From Roseibium sediminicola (lineage in GTDB: Bacteria > Pseudomonadota > Alphaproteobacteria > Rhizobiales > Stappiaceae): 64,000 nucleotides of DNA. Below, piece after piece: positions 26,569 through 36,200 of the stretch. The position numbers and the translations under genes are program-made. The stretch's first letter is position 1. Each line of letters opens with the position of its first letter. The notes beneath the pieces are model-generated. The model was given only the letters and a program-made list of their open reading frames with translations. It searched no databases and was not told the origin of the DNA. The DNA lies in the NCBI RefSeq assembly GCF_023156505.1, contig NZ_JALNMJ010000019.1, positions 47,734 through 111,733 of the forward strand, read 5' to 3'.

Positions 26569-27680
26569 GCAAACAAACGGGCGGAACCCCGTTTACACCT
26601 CACAGCACCACCTCCGGAATGATCGGCGGCGGGTTCTACGATGCGAACTCCGCGGCCCAATGGAAGGCAATCGAGGCCGTCCTGCCCCTCGTCAACAAGG
26701 CCGCCGCGTCGCTCCCTATTGAGGGCACGGGAACCGTCGGCCTGGCTGATTTCGGCTGCTCGGAAGGCCGTAACTCGATCGCGGTGATGCAGCAGGCTCT
26801 CGCCATCTTGTTGCCGCGCACGAAACGGCCGGTCCAGACCGTTCATTCCGACCTGCCGAGCAACGATTTTTCCAAGCTGTTCCTGACCCTTGGCGCCGGC
26901 CGTCAAAAAGCCTTCGACAGCGAACAGGTTTTCTCAGCAGCGGTCGGCGGGTCCATGTTCGACCAGCTGTTGCCCGACAGCTCCGTGCATCTGGCAACCA
27001 CTTTCAATGCGATCGGGTTCCTGTCACGCCGCCCGGTCGACAGCCTTCCGGGCTATATTCTCCCGAACGGTCCAAGCACCGCGCGGGGCAACGGTTACGT
27101 TTCGGAAGAAGATCGAAATGCCTTCGCCGATCAGGCGAAACGGGATGTCGGTGCCTTCCTGAAAGCCCGTTCCCGTGAGCTTGTGCCAGGTGGCAAGCTG
27201 CTGGTTCAGGTATTCGGCGGCAATGAGGACGCGCGCACTTGCGACGGCATCTACGACCTCCTAAACGACGCCGTTCTGGCCTCCGTCGGCACCGGTGACA
27301 TCGCGGCGGAGACCTATGACCGTTACTATCAGGCGGTCTATATGCGAACCCTGGCGGAACTGACTGCCCCGGTCACAAAGGATCGATATGGGGCGTCGGG
27401 TCTTTTTCAGATCGAGGACACAAAATCCTACGAGGTCGCGGTGCCGTTCAACGAACGCTATGCGGCCGACGGCGACCTGGACCGCTATGCAACGGATTAC
27501 GTCAATTTTTTCCGCGCTTTCACCGAAGCCGTGCTCAAGGCCGCCCTGCCCGCGACGGCGGACAGGGACAGGCTCGTCGATCGGATCTACGACAGGGCCG
27601 TAGAGCTGTTAAAGGCCAATCCGGAACGCTATCCGTTCCGCTACATCGCCATTGCCATGCTGCTGACGCGCACTGGCTGA
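26565..27680 (+). CDS. SABATH-like SAM-dependent methyltransferase
   Basis: This 371-residue protein resembles the SABATH family (plant salicylate/benzoate/theobromine methyltransferases), which methylate small-molecule carboxyl groups or ring nitrogens. SAM-binding motif I is ADFGCSEGRNS (61-71), and SDLPSNDFSKLF (95-106) matches the SABATH DLPxNDFxxLF signature; GGKLLVQVFGG lies in the later strand region. The GTG start overlaps the VWA stop (GTGA), so translation is coupled. The substrate is unknown. Bacterial members of this family exist but are little characterised. Confidence 0.75.
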   Translation: MSKQTGGTPFTPHSTTSGMIGGGFYDANSAAQWKAIEAVLPLVNKAAASLPIEGTGTVGLADFGCSEGRNSIAVMQQALAILLPRTKRPVQTVHSDLPSNDFSKLFLTLGAGRQKAFDSEQVFSAAVGGSMFDQLLPDSSVHLATTFNAIGFLSRRPVDSLPGYILPNGPSTARGNGYVSEEDRNAFADQAKRDVGAFLKARSRELVPGGKLLVQVFGGNEDARTCDGIYDLLNDAVLASVGTGDIAAETYDRYYQAVYMRTLAELTAPVTKDRYGASGLFQIEDTKSYEVAVPFNERYAADGDLDRYATDYVNFFRAFTEAVLKAALPATADRDRLVDRIYDRAVELLKANPERYPFRYIAIAMLLTRTG

Positions 27681-27687
27681 CAAGCGC

Positions 27688-28116
27688 TTATTTTCCACGC
27701 AGAACCAGAACAGAGCACGGCGCGTGCCGGACGATATGGGCCGCGTTGGAGCCGACGAAATAGGTCGACAAGCCCGGCTTGTGCGAGGTCATCAGCACCA
27801 GGTCGCAGGCCGACCGCTCCGCTTCCTCGATCACCTCGTGATAGACCGAGCCCATGCGCACGGCGACATCCACCGAGCCGGCCGGCGCGTCGAGGCCTTC
27901 GGCTATCTGATTGAGAATCTTGGCCGTTTCCTGAAACTCTGTTTCCTGCCAGCCTTCGGGCAGCTGGCTGGCGACAAAGCTCTGGACCTCCGGGCAAACC
28001 GCCAGAAGATGGATCTTGGCGCCGTAGTCGCGCGCGATTTGCGACGCCTTTGCGAGCGCGTCTTCTGCAAAGCCTGTTTCGGCGGGATCGACGGGTACGA
28101 GAACTTTCTTGAACAT
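27688..28116 (-). CDS. Universal stress protein UspA family
   Basis: The 142-residue protein has a single Usp domain. It begins MFKKVLVPVDP and ends with the nucleotide-loop region GSNAAHIVRHAPCSVLVLRGK (G-x2-x-x-H-x-P-C-S-V pattern), suggesting the ATP-binding type. ATG 28116 is preceded by GGGAG; the frame extends further upstream without support. It converges on the methyltransferase with a 7-bp gap. Confidence 0.9.
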   Translation of the reverse strand: MFKKVLVPVDPAETGFAEDALAKASQIARDYGAKIHLLAVCPEVQSFVASQLPEGWQETEFQETAKILNQIAEGLDAPAGSVDVAVRMGSVYHEVIEEAERSACDLVLMTSHKPGLSTYFVGSNAAHIVRHAPCSVLVLRGK

Positions 28117-28183
28117 CTGATGACTCCCCAAGATGGTTTGAGCCATTCTTGCGGCGGGGAACGTGTGCCCGCCATGACAAGGA

Positions 28184-28972
28184 TCAATCGGCTTCGCCGC
28201 CGAAGTAGCGGCCCGGCGTCACACCGAAGGATTTCCTGAAGGTCGCCACAAAGGCGCTCGGCCCCTCATAGCCGAGCTTGTGCGAGACATCGGAGACGCT
28301 GCGCCCTGAGGCAAGCAGTTCCAGAGCCCGGAACAGTTTCACCTGCCGGCACCAGGTCCGGTAGCTCAGCCCCGTCTCGGCCTTGATCCGCCGCTCGAAC
28401 GAGCGCACCGAGGTGGTGCAGCGCTCGGCGGCTTCGCTGAGCGAGGGAATATGCGCCGGACAACGTACCAGGGCTTCGCAAAGGTCGCGCAGCCGTGGAT
28501 CCTGCGGCATCGGCAGCTGCAAAGGCGCGGCGGGTAGCATTTTCAGCTGATCAAGGATTACCGCGGCGATCCGGGCCGCCGGTCCCTCGGCGGTCTCGAG
28601 GCGCGGATAGGACATGAATTCCAGGATGAGCGCCCTCAGCAGCGTGGTCACCTGGATGACCTGCGCCGTCTGCGGCAGATCCTGCGCATGGTCGTATTGC
28701 ACATAGATGTAGCGGATTTCCGTATCGGTCAGATAGCGGGTCTGGTGCGGCACACGCGAGGGCAGCCAGACGGCCCGCTCGGGCGGCGCGAAAAACGTGC
28801 CCATCTCCGTGTCGATGGCAATCGAGCCCTTGACCACATGGAACAACTGGCCGGCATCATGGGAGTGCCAGCCATTGTGACCCTGCCCGGCCGGCTGGCT
28901 CTTGGCATAGCCGATCAGCGGGCCGGGAATGGCGACGGTCGGGAATTCGGCAAGTTCGGGATGAATGCTCAT
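28184..28972 (-). CDS. AraC family transcriptional regulator
   Basis: The 262-residue protein has an N-terminal cupin-like domain (GWHSHDAGQLFHVVKG, then PPERAVWLPSRVPHQ) and a C-terminal AraC DNA-binding domain with two helix-turn-helix units and the final signature LGYEGPSAFVATFRKSFGVTPGRYF. The layout resembles NimR-type regulators, which control MFS efflux genes. The nearest MFS gene (29846) is on the other strand beyond a two-gene unit, so the target is unproven. Confidence 0.88.
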   Translation of the reverse strand: MSIHPELAEFPTVAIPGPLIGYAKSQPAGQGHNGWHSHDAGQLFHVVKGSIAIDTEMGTFFAPPERAVWLPSRVPHQTRYLTDTEIRYIYVQYDHAQDLPQTAQVIQVTTLLRALILEFMSYPRLETAEGPAARIAAVILDQLKMLPAAPLQLPMPQDPRLRDLCEALVRCPAHIPSLSEAAERCTTSVRSFERRIKAETGLSYRTWCRQVKLFRALELLASGRSVSDVSHKLGYEGPSAFVATFRKSFGVTPGRYFGGEAD

Positions 28973-29018
28973 GGCGCGGATCTTACAGGCGTTGCCGACA
29001 ATTGCACAGCGGTTGCAA

Positions 29019-29216
29019 TCAGCCCTCGTCCGGTTCGAACAGCTGCTCGATCGGCAGGCCGAACACCTTCGACAGTCGGAAGGCGAGTTTCAGGCTCGGA
29101 TCGTATCTTCCCCGTTCCAGGGCAATCACCGTCTGGCGCGAGACGTCGAGCTTTTCGGCAAGATCCGCCTGGGACCAGCCCTGTTCGGCCCGGAGCCGCT
29201 TCAGATAATTGTCCAT
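29019..29216 (-). CDS. Small XRE family regulator
   Basis: The 65-residue protein is a bare Cro/CI-type helix-turn-helix domain: MDNYLKRLRAEQGWSQADLAEKLDVSRQTVIALERGRYDPSLKLAFRLSKVF, followed by GLPIEQLFEPDEG. The ATG at 29216 overlaps the stop of the membrane protein gene (TGATG), so the two are co-translated. Such pairs (small XRE plus small membrane protein) commonly autoregulate; two palindromes upstream of the pair are candidate operators. Confidence 0.85.
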   Translation of the reverse strand: MDNYLKRLRAEQGWSQADLAEKLDVSRQTVIALERGRYDPSLKLAFRLSKVFGLPIEQLFEPDEG

Positions 29217-29596
29217 CAGCTTCTCCAGCGCACGATCAGGGTCGCACCAGTCCAGAAGATCATGAGAAAAGCAGCGTAATAATTGAGATTGACGGTCAGG
29301 ACCCCGTCCAGCTTTGCCAGGAACATCGCGACCAGCACGCCGGCCATGACCGTTATGGCGCCCGCAGTCGCCAGGATATGCCGCTCCCGCTCGTCCACAT
29401 TTCGGAAAAAGCGGACAACGGACCACATCGCCAGTGCCATCGGCAGGACCGACAGGGCCGCAAGGCCGGCAAGCTCGGCCAAGGGACGATCTGCTTCCAG
29501 AAAAGGTTGCACAAAATAGCTGACCGCTAGGAACAGAACCGCGGCAGACAAGGCTTCAAATGTATATCTTGCAGACAGGCGATCAAATTTGGTCAT
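29216..29596 (-). CDS. Small four-helix membrane protein paired with XRE regulator
   Basis: The 126-residue protein has about four hydrophobic segments, including ALSAAVLFLAVSYFV, LAALSVLPMALAMWSVV, ILATAGAITVMAGVLVAMF and YYAAFLMIFWTGATLIV. The function is not recognised. ATG 29596 has GGGAG upstream; two in-frame ATGs further out lack a ribosome binding site and one lies in the operator region. It is the first gene of a two-gene unit with the XRE regulator, suggesting it is an output or sensor of that regulator. Confidence 0.72.
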   Translation of the reverse strand: MTKFDRLSARYTFEALSAAVLFLAVSYFVQPFLEADRPLAELAGLAALSVLPMALAMWSVVRFFRNVDERERHILATAGAITVMAGVLVAMFLAKLDGVLTVNLNYYAAFLMIFWTGATLIVRWRS

Positions 29597-29618
29597 CTCC
29601 GGCTCCCGGATCATAATA

Positions 29619-29632
29619 TAAAGCAAGCTTTA
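29619..29632. promoter_or_regulatory. Palindromic operator 1 upstream of membrane protein/XRE pair
   Basis: TAAAG-CAAG-CTTTA is a perfect dyad, about 23 bp before the ATG. Confidence 0.6.
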
Positions 29633-29652
29633 CCTCTCACATCCCGCACAGA

Positions 29653-29672
29653 ATGTAAAGCAACCTTTACAT
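29653..29672. promoter_or_regulatory. Palindromic operator 2 upstream of membrane protein/XRE pair
   Basis: ATGTAAAG-CAAC-CTTTACAT is a perfect 8-bp dyad sharing the TAAAG-N4-CTTTA core with operator 1; centres are 37 bp apart. It is the likely binding site of the XRE protein. Confidence 0.62.
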
Positions 29673-29845
29673 CACTCGGCGCGGCACGATTTCAGCCGCC
29701 GTCTGTCCAGAGGAAATAGACCATCTGTCGAAAATTTGGCGCCTCGGAAACATATCATGACAAAACAGCGCTAACACGCAACACGCCCTTCGGCTTAAAA
29801 GCAAGGCACAGCGCTGTCGGACTGTTTCTCTTATCTGGCTACGGA

Positions 29846-31072
29846 ATGACCTACTTCACGAAAAACGCCCATCCCAATGAAATGACTGGCTGGCGCTCGC
29901 CGGCGGTTCTCCTGATGATCATGGCAGGCGCCATGCAGCTGTCCTTTGCGGCCTGGTGGAACCTGATGAACAATTTCGCGGTTCAGGAGCTGGATTTCAC
30001 CGGCCGCGAAATCGGTATTCAGCAATCGATCCGCGAGATCCCGGGCTTTCTGAGCTTTCTGGCGATCTATCTGCTGCTGCTGATGCGCGAGCAGACCCTT
30101 GCCTATGTCTCGCTGTTGCTCCTGGGCGTCGGTGTCGCCGTCACCGGCTATTTCCCGACGGCCATGGGTTTCTACATAACCACCCTGATCATGTCGATCG
30201 GCTTTCATTATTACGAGACAATGGCCCAGTCGCTGTCGCTGCAATGGCTACCCAAGGCAACGGCCGCCGCCAGCATGGGCAAGATCATTTCGGTCGGGGC
30301 ATTTGCCCAGCTGATCGCCTATGGCCTGATCTACTTAGCCTGGAAACGCTTCGACCTCTCCTTCACGGTCGTCTTTGCCATTGCCGGCGGTTTGACGCTC
30401 GTAGTGCTGGCCTTCCTGATGATGGCCTATCCGCATTTCCGCGAGGGCGTGCCGCAGCACAAGAAGCTGATCCTGAAAAAGCGCTACTGGCTCTATTATG
30501 CCCTCACCTTCATGGCAGGTGCGCGGCGGCAGATCTTCACGGTCTTTGCCGGCTTCCTGATGGTCGAGCGCTTTGGTTACGACGTCGACGATTTGGCATT
30601 GCTGTTTCTCCTGAACGGTGCCTTCAACATGCTGCTGGCGCCGAGTCTCGGCAAGCTGATCGTCCGCTTCGGCGAGCGCAAGGCGCTGATTTTTGAATAT
30701 GTCGGTCTGGCGGGCGTGTTCGTGACCTATGCCTTCGTCACCAACGCCACCCTGGCCGCCAGCCTCTACGTGATCGACCATGCGTTTTTCGCCATCGCGA
30801 TCGCCATCAAGACCTATTTCCAGAAGATCGCCGACCCGGCCGACATCGCGCCGACCGCAGGTGTCGCCTTCACCATCAACCACATTGCAGCGGTGTTCAT
30901 CCCGGTGCTGTTTGGCCTGATCTGGCTGATTTCCCCGGCGGCCGTGTTCCTGGCCGGTGCCGGCATGGCGGTGATCAGCCTGCTTCTGGCCAGCCTGATC
31001 CCCAGCCATCCGGAAGAAGGCCACGAAGTTGACTTCTGGTACCGCAAGCAGGCGGCCCAGCCGGCGGAGTGA
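29846..31072 (+). CDS. MFS transporter
   Basis: This 408-residue protein is predicted to have twelve membrane segments. It is an MFS carrier, with the inter-domain loop near YPHFREGVPQHKKLILKKRYW and family-like motif SLGKLIVRFGERKALIFEY in the second half. The substrate cannot be read from sequence. It is monocistronic, with a terminator about 30 bp downstream. An ATG at 29882 is an alternative start. Confidence 0.82.
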   Translation: MTYFTKNAHPNEMTGWRSPAVLLMIMAGAMQLSFAAWWNLMNNFAVQELDFTGREIGIQQSIREIPGFLSFLAIYLLLLMREQTLAYVSLLLLGVGVAVTGYFPTAMGFYITTLIMSIGFHYYETMAQSLSLQWLPKATAAASMGKIISVGAFAQLIAYGLIYLAWKRFDLSFTVVFAIAGGLTLVVLAFLMMAYPHFREGVPQHKKLILKKRYWLYYALTFMAGARRQIFTVFAGFLMVERFGYDVDDLALLFLLNGAFNMLLAPSLGKLIVRFGERKALIFEYVGLAGVFVTYAFVTNATLAASLYVIDHAFFAIAIAIKTYFQKIADPADIAPTAGVAFTINHIAAVFIPVLFGLIWLISPAAVFLAGAGMAVISLLLASLIPSHPEEGHEVDFWYRKQAAQPAE

Positions 31073-31104
31073 GACGGTTCTGCTGAAGAAAGCTGACACC
31101 ACGC

Positions 31105-31133
31105 AAAAAGGGCGGTCCAACGACCGCCCTTTT
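31105..31133 (+). terminator. Intrinsic terminator of the MFS gene
   Basis: The stem AAAAGGGCGGTC / GACCGCCCTTTT has a CAAC loop, 32 bp past the stop. Confidence 0.85.
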
Positions 31134-31156
31134 ACGTATTTCGTTGCCTGTCAACT

Positions 31157-31344
31157 CGTCATTCCGGACAAGTGCAGCAGCGCTGCACGCTGATCCGGAA
31201 CCCAGCGCATCAGCGCAAGCGAAAGCGAGCACAAATCCAAACAAGCAACTGATTTGTTTTTATAAAGGCGCGCATAAGGCGCAAAGTATCCGCAGGGTTC
31301 CGGATCTGGTCATGCAGCTGCGCTGCAGACCGTCCGGAATGACG
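31157..31344. repeat. Palindromic repeat element B (188 bp)
   Basis: The terminal arms CGTCATTCCGGAC (31157-31169) and GTCCGGAATGACG (31332-31344) are exact inverses. Further inverted segments inside include GATCCGGAACCC with GGGTTCCGGATC and GCAGCGCTGC with GCAGCTGCGCTGC. It contains no gene and resembles REP/RIME-type non-coding repeats. It lies in the 31073-31567 gap together with repeat A. Confidence 0.7.
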
Positions 31345-31427
31345 GTGGAGAGGCCGTGCCAGTCCTGAGCGTTCGGAATTGGCTACGGTCTGCCCTGTTC
31401 TCACCCGACCAACACCCCAAACAAAAA

Positions 31428-31534
31428 CCTCAACCTGAGGAGCGCGGCAGGCCCGTCTCGGAAGACCCGCGGCTCGCTCGGTAACAAGACGCGGCCCTTT
31501 CGAGACGCGCGCGGGCGCGCTCCTCAGGATGAGG
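31428..31534. repeat. Palindromic repeat family A, copy 2
   Basis: The arms CCTCAACCTGAGGAGCGCG and CGCGCTCCTCAGGATGAGG are inverted with one mismatch. Internal CCGTCTCG.. and TTTCGAGACG strings match the copies at 54083 and 1411. Confidence 0.7.
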
Positions 31535-31567
31535 CAAAATGTGCTGATGGATTTGTTTGCCCAGGCC

Positions 31568-32364
<797 letters not shown>

Positions 32365-32617
32365 GAGGGTGCTCCAAACTACTCAACTCATGCCTGACGG
32401 CACCCTGCCGCAAGCTCTCACTGTCAGTCAGAGTGAGCCTCAACCGGCAAACAGCGGGTTAAACCGGTTCGTGAAACCGGCTGAATGCGCGGAAGTCCCC
32501 AAAAAATTGATTTCTTGGTTAACGCGAATTAACGCGCCTTTCGAAACACGCTCAAAAAAGCCCTTGCATTTCCGCCGGTTTTTCGAATCGCTAAAATTTT
32601 AATCATCTGATTCGGCG

Positions 32618-32932
32618 TTAACTTTTTTTACCTTTTTGGCTTGCGGAGAGCACCTCGACTGCGGCAGGCGTCAGCTTGCAGACCAGCCAATCGGGCTTGA
32701 TTGGGTTGGAAAACCAAGGCTCTGCCCAGCCTGCCTCGACACAGGCCCGGATTGTGCGCGCCGGAATTTCCTTACCCTGATCGTCGAACAGCGGCAGCTT
32801 GCCTCCCGGTTGATCGAGCCCCTTTTGCAACCAGCGCTTTTGCGGCGCCGTCAGCTTGCTCGCTTTGAGCGCAGCCGTTCCAACCGCGATTTCAGCACCT
32901 TCCGCCACGTCGCCCGCCTTCGATTCTGACAT
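32618..32932 (-). CDS. Conserved hypothetical protein
   Basis: This 104-residue basic protein has a central domain (LTAPQKRWLQKGLDQPGGKLPLFDDQGKEIPARTIRACVEAGWAEPWF) that reads like a small winged-helix fold and is familiar from other Hyphomicrobiales genomes, but no function is known. It is single-copy and transcribed away from the giant gene at 33213. Confidence 0.65.
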   Translation of the reverse strand: MSESKAGDVAEGAEIAVGTAALKASKLTAPQKRWLQKGLDQPGGKLPLFDDQGKEIPARTIRACVEAGWAEPWFSNPIKPDWLVCKLTPAAVEVLSASQKGKKS

Positions 32933-33212
32933 CCGGACCGCCCCCTAAGTGACTCACGCTATTGCCGTTTCTTGTTCGTTAGGAGAGAGTGTGCCATTAC
33001 AGTTACTGATGCGGCAAGGTGGGGAGAGAACCGTCGAACGAAAAGTTCGCGGTCGGTCAGCGGCGGCCCTCCACCACGAACAGGTTTTGCGATGCTGTCA
33101 CGGTGGGCGGCGCGCAACGAGGACGCATCCGGTAGAGAACTGTAACGGACTGCCCCCGGCAGTCCGGGTGTATTACCGGTGTGTAATGAGTACGGATGTG
33201 AGGCGACCCTAA
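32933..33212. other. Intergenic leader of the giant polar protein gene
   Basis: These 280 bp have no open gene. A GC-rich hairpin (GGACTGCC-CCC-GGCAGTCC, 33147-33165) lies about 50 bp before the start codon and could be a leader structure. GAGG at about 33198 is the likely ribosome binding site. Confidence 0.45.
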
Positions 33213-36200
33213 ATGGCAAATCCGACAAAGGCGAAAGATCCGGCGGAAGCAGCCCTGTCAGCAGTGGAAGAGGCCCTGAAACTCGATTTCGGCGGACCGG
33301 AAACCATGCTGTCCGAACCGGCGGCCCAGGCAAGCGCGGCGCAAGCGGAACCCGCGCACCGGGCCGAGGCGGACACCAAAGGCACGACCCAGCGGGAGGA
33401 GCGCCAGTCGCGCCGCCGCGGCCGTGGTGGACGCCCACCCGCAGCCAACGACGACCGGCGCAACATCGGCAGCCTCATCTATGCCTTGCAGCGCCGTCCC
33501 TCCTCCGCCCCGTTCTGGGGGGCTCTGGCCCTGAGCGCCCTTTGGGCCGCGCTCGGCAGCAGCCTCTTCATGAGCGCCTTCTCAGACAAGGTCACGTCCC
33601 TCACCGATCCGCAGGCACTGCTGGCTTCTCCTGAGATGATCCTGGCGGCCGTCGGCATCGTCGTACCGATCATCTTCTTCTTTGTCATGGCCATGATGAT
33701 CTGGCGCGCGCAGGAAATGCGCATTGTCGCCCGCGGCATGACAGAGGTCGCCCTGCGTCTGGCCGAGCCGGAAGACATGGCCAAGGAAAGCATCCTGAGT
33801 GTCGGCCAGGCCATCCGCCGCGAAGTCGCCGCCATGGGCGACGGCATCGAGCGCGCCATTGCCCGGGCCAGCGAACTGGAGGTTCTCGTACACAACGAGG
33901 TATCCTCGCTGGAACGTTCCTATAATGACAACGAACTGAAGATCCGCGGGCTGATCGAGGAACTGGTCAGCCAGCGCGAATCCATCGTCATGAACGCCGA
34001 GCGCGTGCGCGAGACAATCGCCGGCGCGCATGAGAATTTCGCCTCGCAGCTGTCCAGCACCTCCGGCGAACTCGGCAGCAACGTCGATCTGGCAACCCAG
34101 CGCATGATCGATGCCGTCAACAGCCGCGTCGAGGAACTGACGGCGACCGTCGACAGCCGCATTGAATCCCTGGGGGCGACGCTGAATGCTTCCGGCAACG
34201 AACTGGTCGACAGCCTGACCGTGCGTGCCGAGGATTATGTCGCCCGCCTGTCGACCACCGGCAACGACCTTGTCGACAGCCTGGCGGAAACCGGCGCCAC
34301 CATGTGGGAAACGCTGACCGCCCGCGGCAACGACGTCAACGAACGCTTCGCGTCCACGGCCAACACCTTCGTGGAAACCCTGTCCGCGCGCAGCACGGAA
34401 ATCAACGAGACCCTCGCCACGTCCAGCACCTCGGTGATCAGCTCCATGAGCGAGAAGGCGGACGAGTTCCGCCTGACCCTGGAAAACACCGGCAACACGG
34501 TCGGCGACATCATCACGGCACGTGGCGAAGAGATCAACGCCAACCTGTCGCTTACCTCTGGCCGCCTGATAGACACGATCACCTCGCGCACCGAGGAACT
34601 GGTCGCCACCGTCGACAGCCGCGTCACCTCGCTGGATGAGTCCCTGGCCGAAACCGGCAACCGGGTCGTCGAGAGCATTTCGGAAAAAGGCCAGACGGTC
34701 ACCGACACCATCTCGATCCGCGGCGCGGAAATTGTCGAGACCCTGTCGAGCCGCTCCACCGAAGTCGCCGAGATCCTGCGCGGCACCGGCGAGAGCATCG
34801 TGGTCGATCTGTCCCTGCGCGGCGGCGAAATCGCCTCCAAGCTGGACGAGACCGCGGGTTCCCTCACCGAGACCATCACGGTACGCGGCGGCGAACTGGC
34901 CGAGAAATTCGACAATATTTCCGAGCGCATCTACACCGCGATCTCCATCGACGGTGCCGAGCTGGACCAGCGCCTGGCGGCCCGCAGCAACGAGATGGCC
35001 ACGATCCTGGAACAGCAGACCGTCGGCTTCCGCGAGACCCTGGAAAGCGTCTCGGGCACCTTTGCCGCCGGTCTTGGCGAGCAGACCAACGCCCTCACGC
35101 TGAAGCTGGCCGAAACCGGAACGCAGCTGGCCGAACTGATCGGCAGCCGCGGCGACCGGGTTGCCGGCGACATCAACCAGATCAGCGGCCAGATCGCCGA
35201 AACGCTGGAAGTCCGCGGCCAGGCGCTGCAGGAAGGCCTGTCCACCCGCCTCACCGAGCTGGAGACCATTGTCACAGATCGCGGCGGCCAGCTGATCGAC
35301 GCCTTCGACACCAAGACCCTGCTCCTGTCCGAAGCCCTGGATTCACGCCTCGGCACGCTCGACACGACCTTCGCAGCCCGGATCGATGCCATGGACGCCT
35401 CCCTCGGCGACCGCATCGCCGCCATGGACGCGTCCCTGGATCAGCGCTACTCGGCCATCGACGGCACCTTGAGCGAGCGCATCTCCACGATGGACACTTC
35501 GCTCGAGCAGCGCTTCACCATGATGGATGCGACGCTGACCGACCGGATCAGCACTCTGGACTCCTCGCTTGAGCAGCGCTTCACCGGCATGGACACGTCG
35601 CTCAGCGAGCGCATTTCCACCATGGATGCGTCGCTTGGCAGCCACATCAACACGCTGGATCTGACCCTGGATCAGCGCACGGCCGCCTTCGAGGCTACCC
35701 TGGAAGCCCGCACGCAGATCCTGTCGGACGCGATCGAGAACCGCACCACGGGCATCAGCGACGCGCTGGAGGAAAAGACCCGCAACATCACCGATGTTCT
35801 GGCCGACCGCTCCGATGCGATCACCCTGCAGCTCGGTCAGCGCATCGAGGCAGCCGGCAACACCCTGGCGGAACGCGCCGAAGACATCGGCAAGTCGCTG
35901 TCCGAACGGGTTGACGGCGCCGCTGTTTCCATGGCCGAAAAAGCGGAACTCCTGTCCGCTTCCATGACCAGCGGCACCGACCGCATCGACGAGACCCTCG
36001 ATGCCCGGGCCCGCCAGATTTCCGAGACGCTGATCAACCGCACCAAGGAAATCGCGCAGGCCTTTGTCGAAGGTCAGGACGAGATGACCTCGGCCCTCGA
36101 CAACCGTCTGGCGGAAGCCGGCAACGTGCTCGGCAAACAGAGCGAGGAGCTCACCGAGTCCCTTTCCGAGCGTATCGCCGAGATCAACGTCTCCCTGGGC

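Noticed and set aside
33061..33170. A structured GC-rich stretch before the giant gene, considered as a small RNA gene
   Set aside because: Only one 8-bp hairpin is clear and no terminator with a T-run follows.
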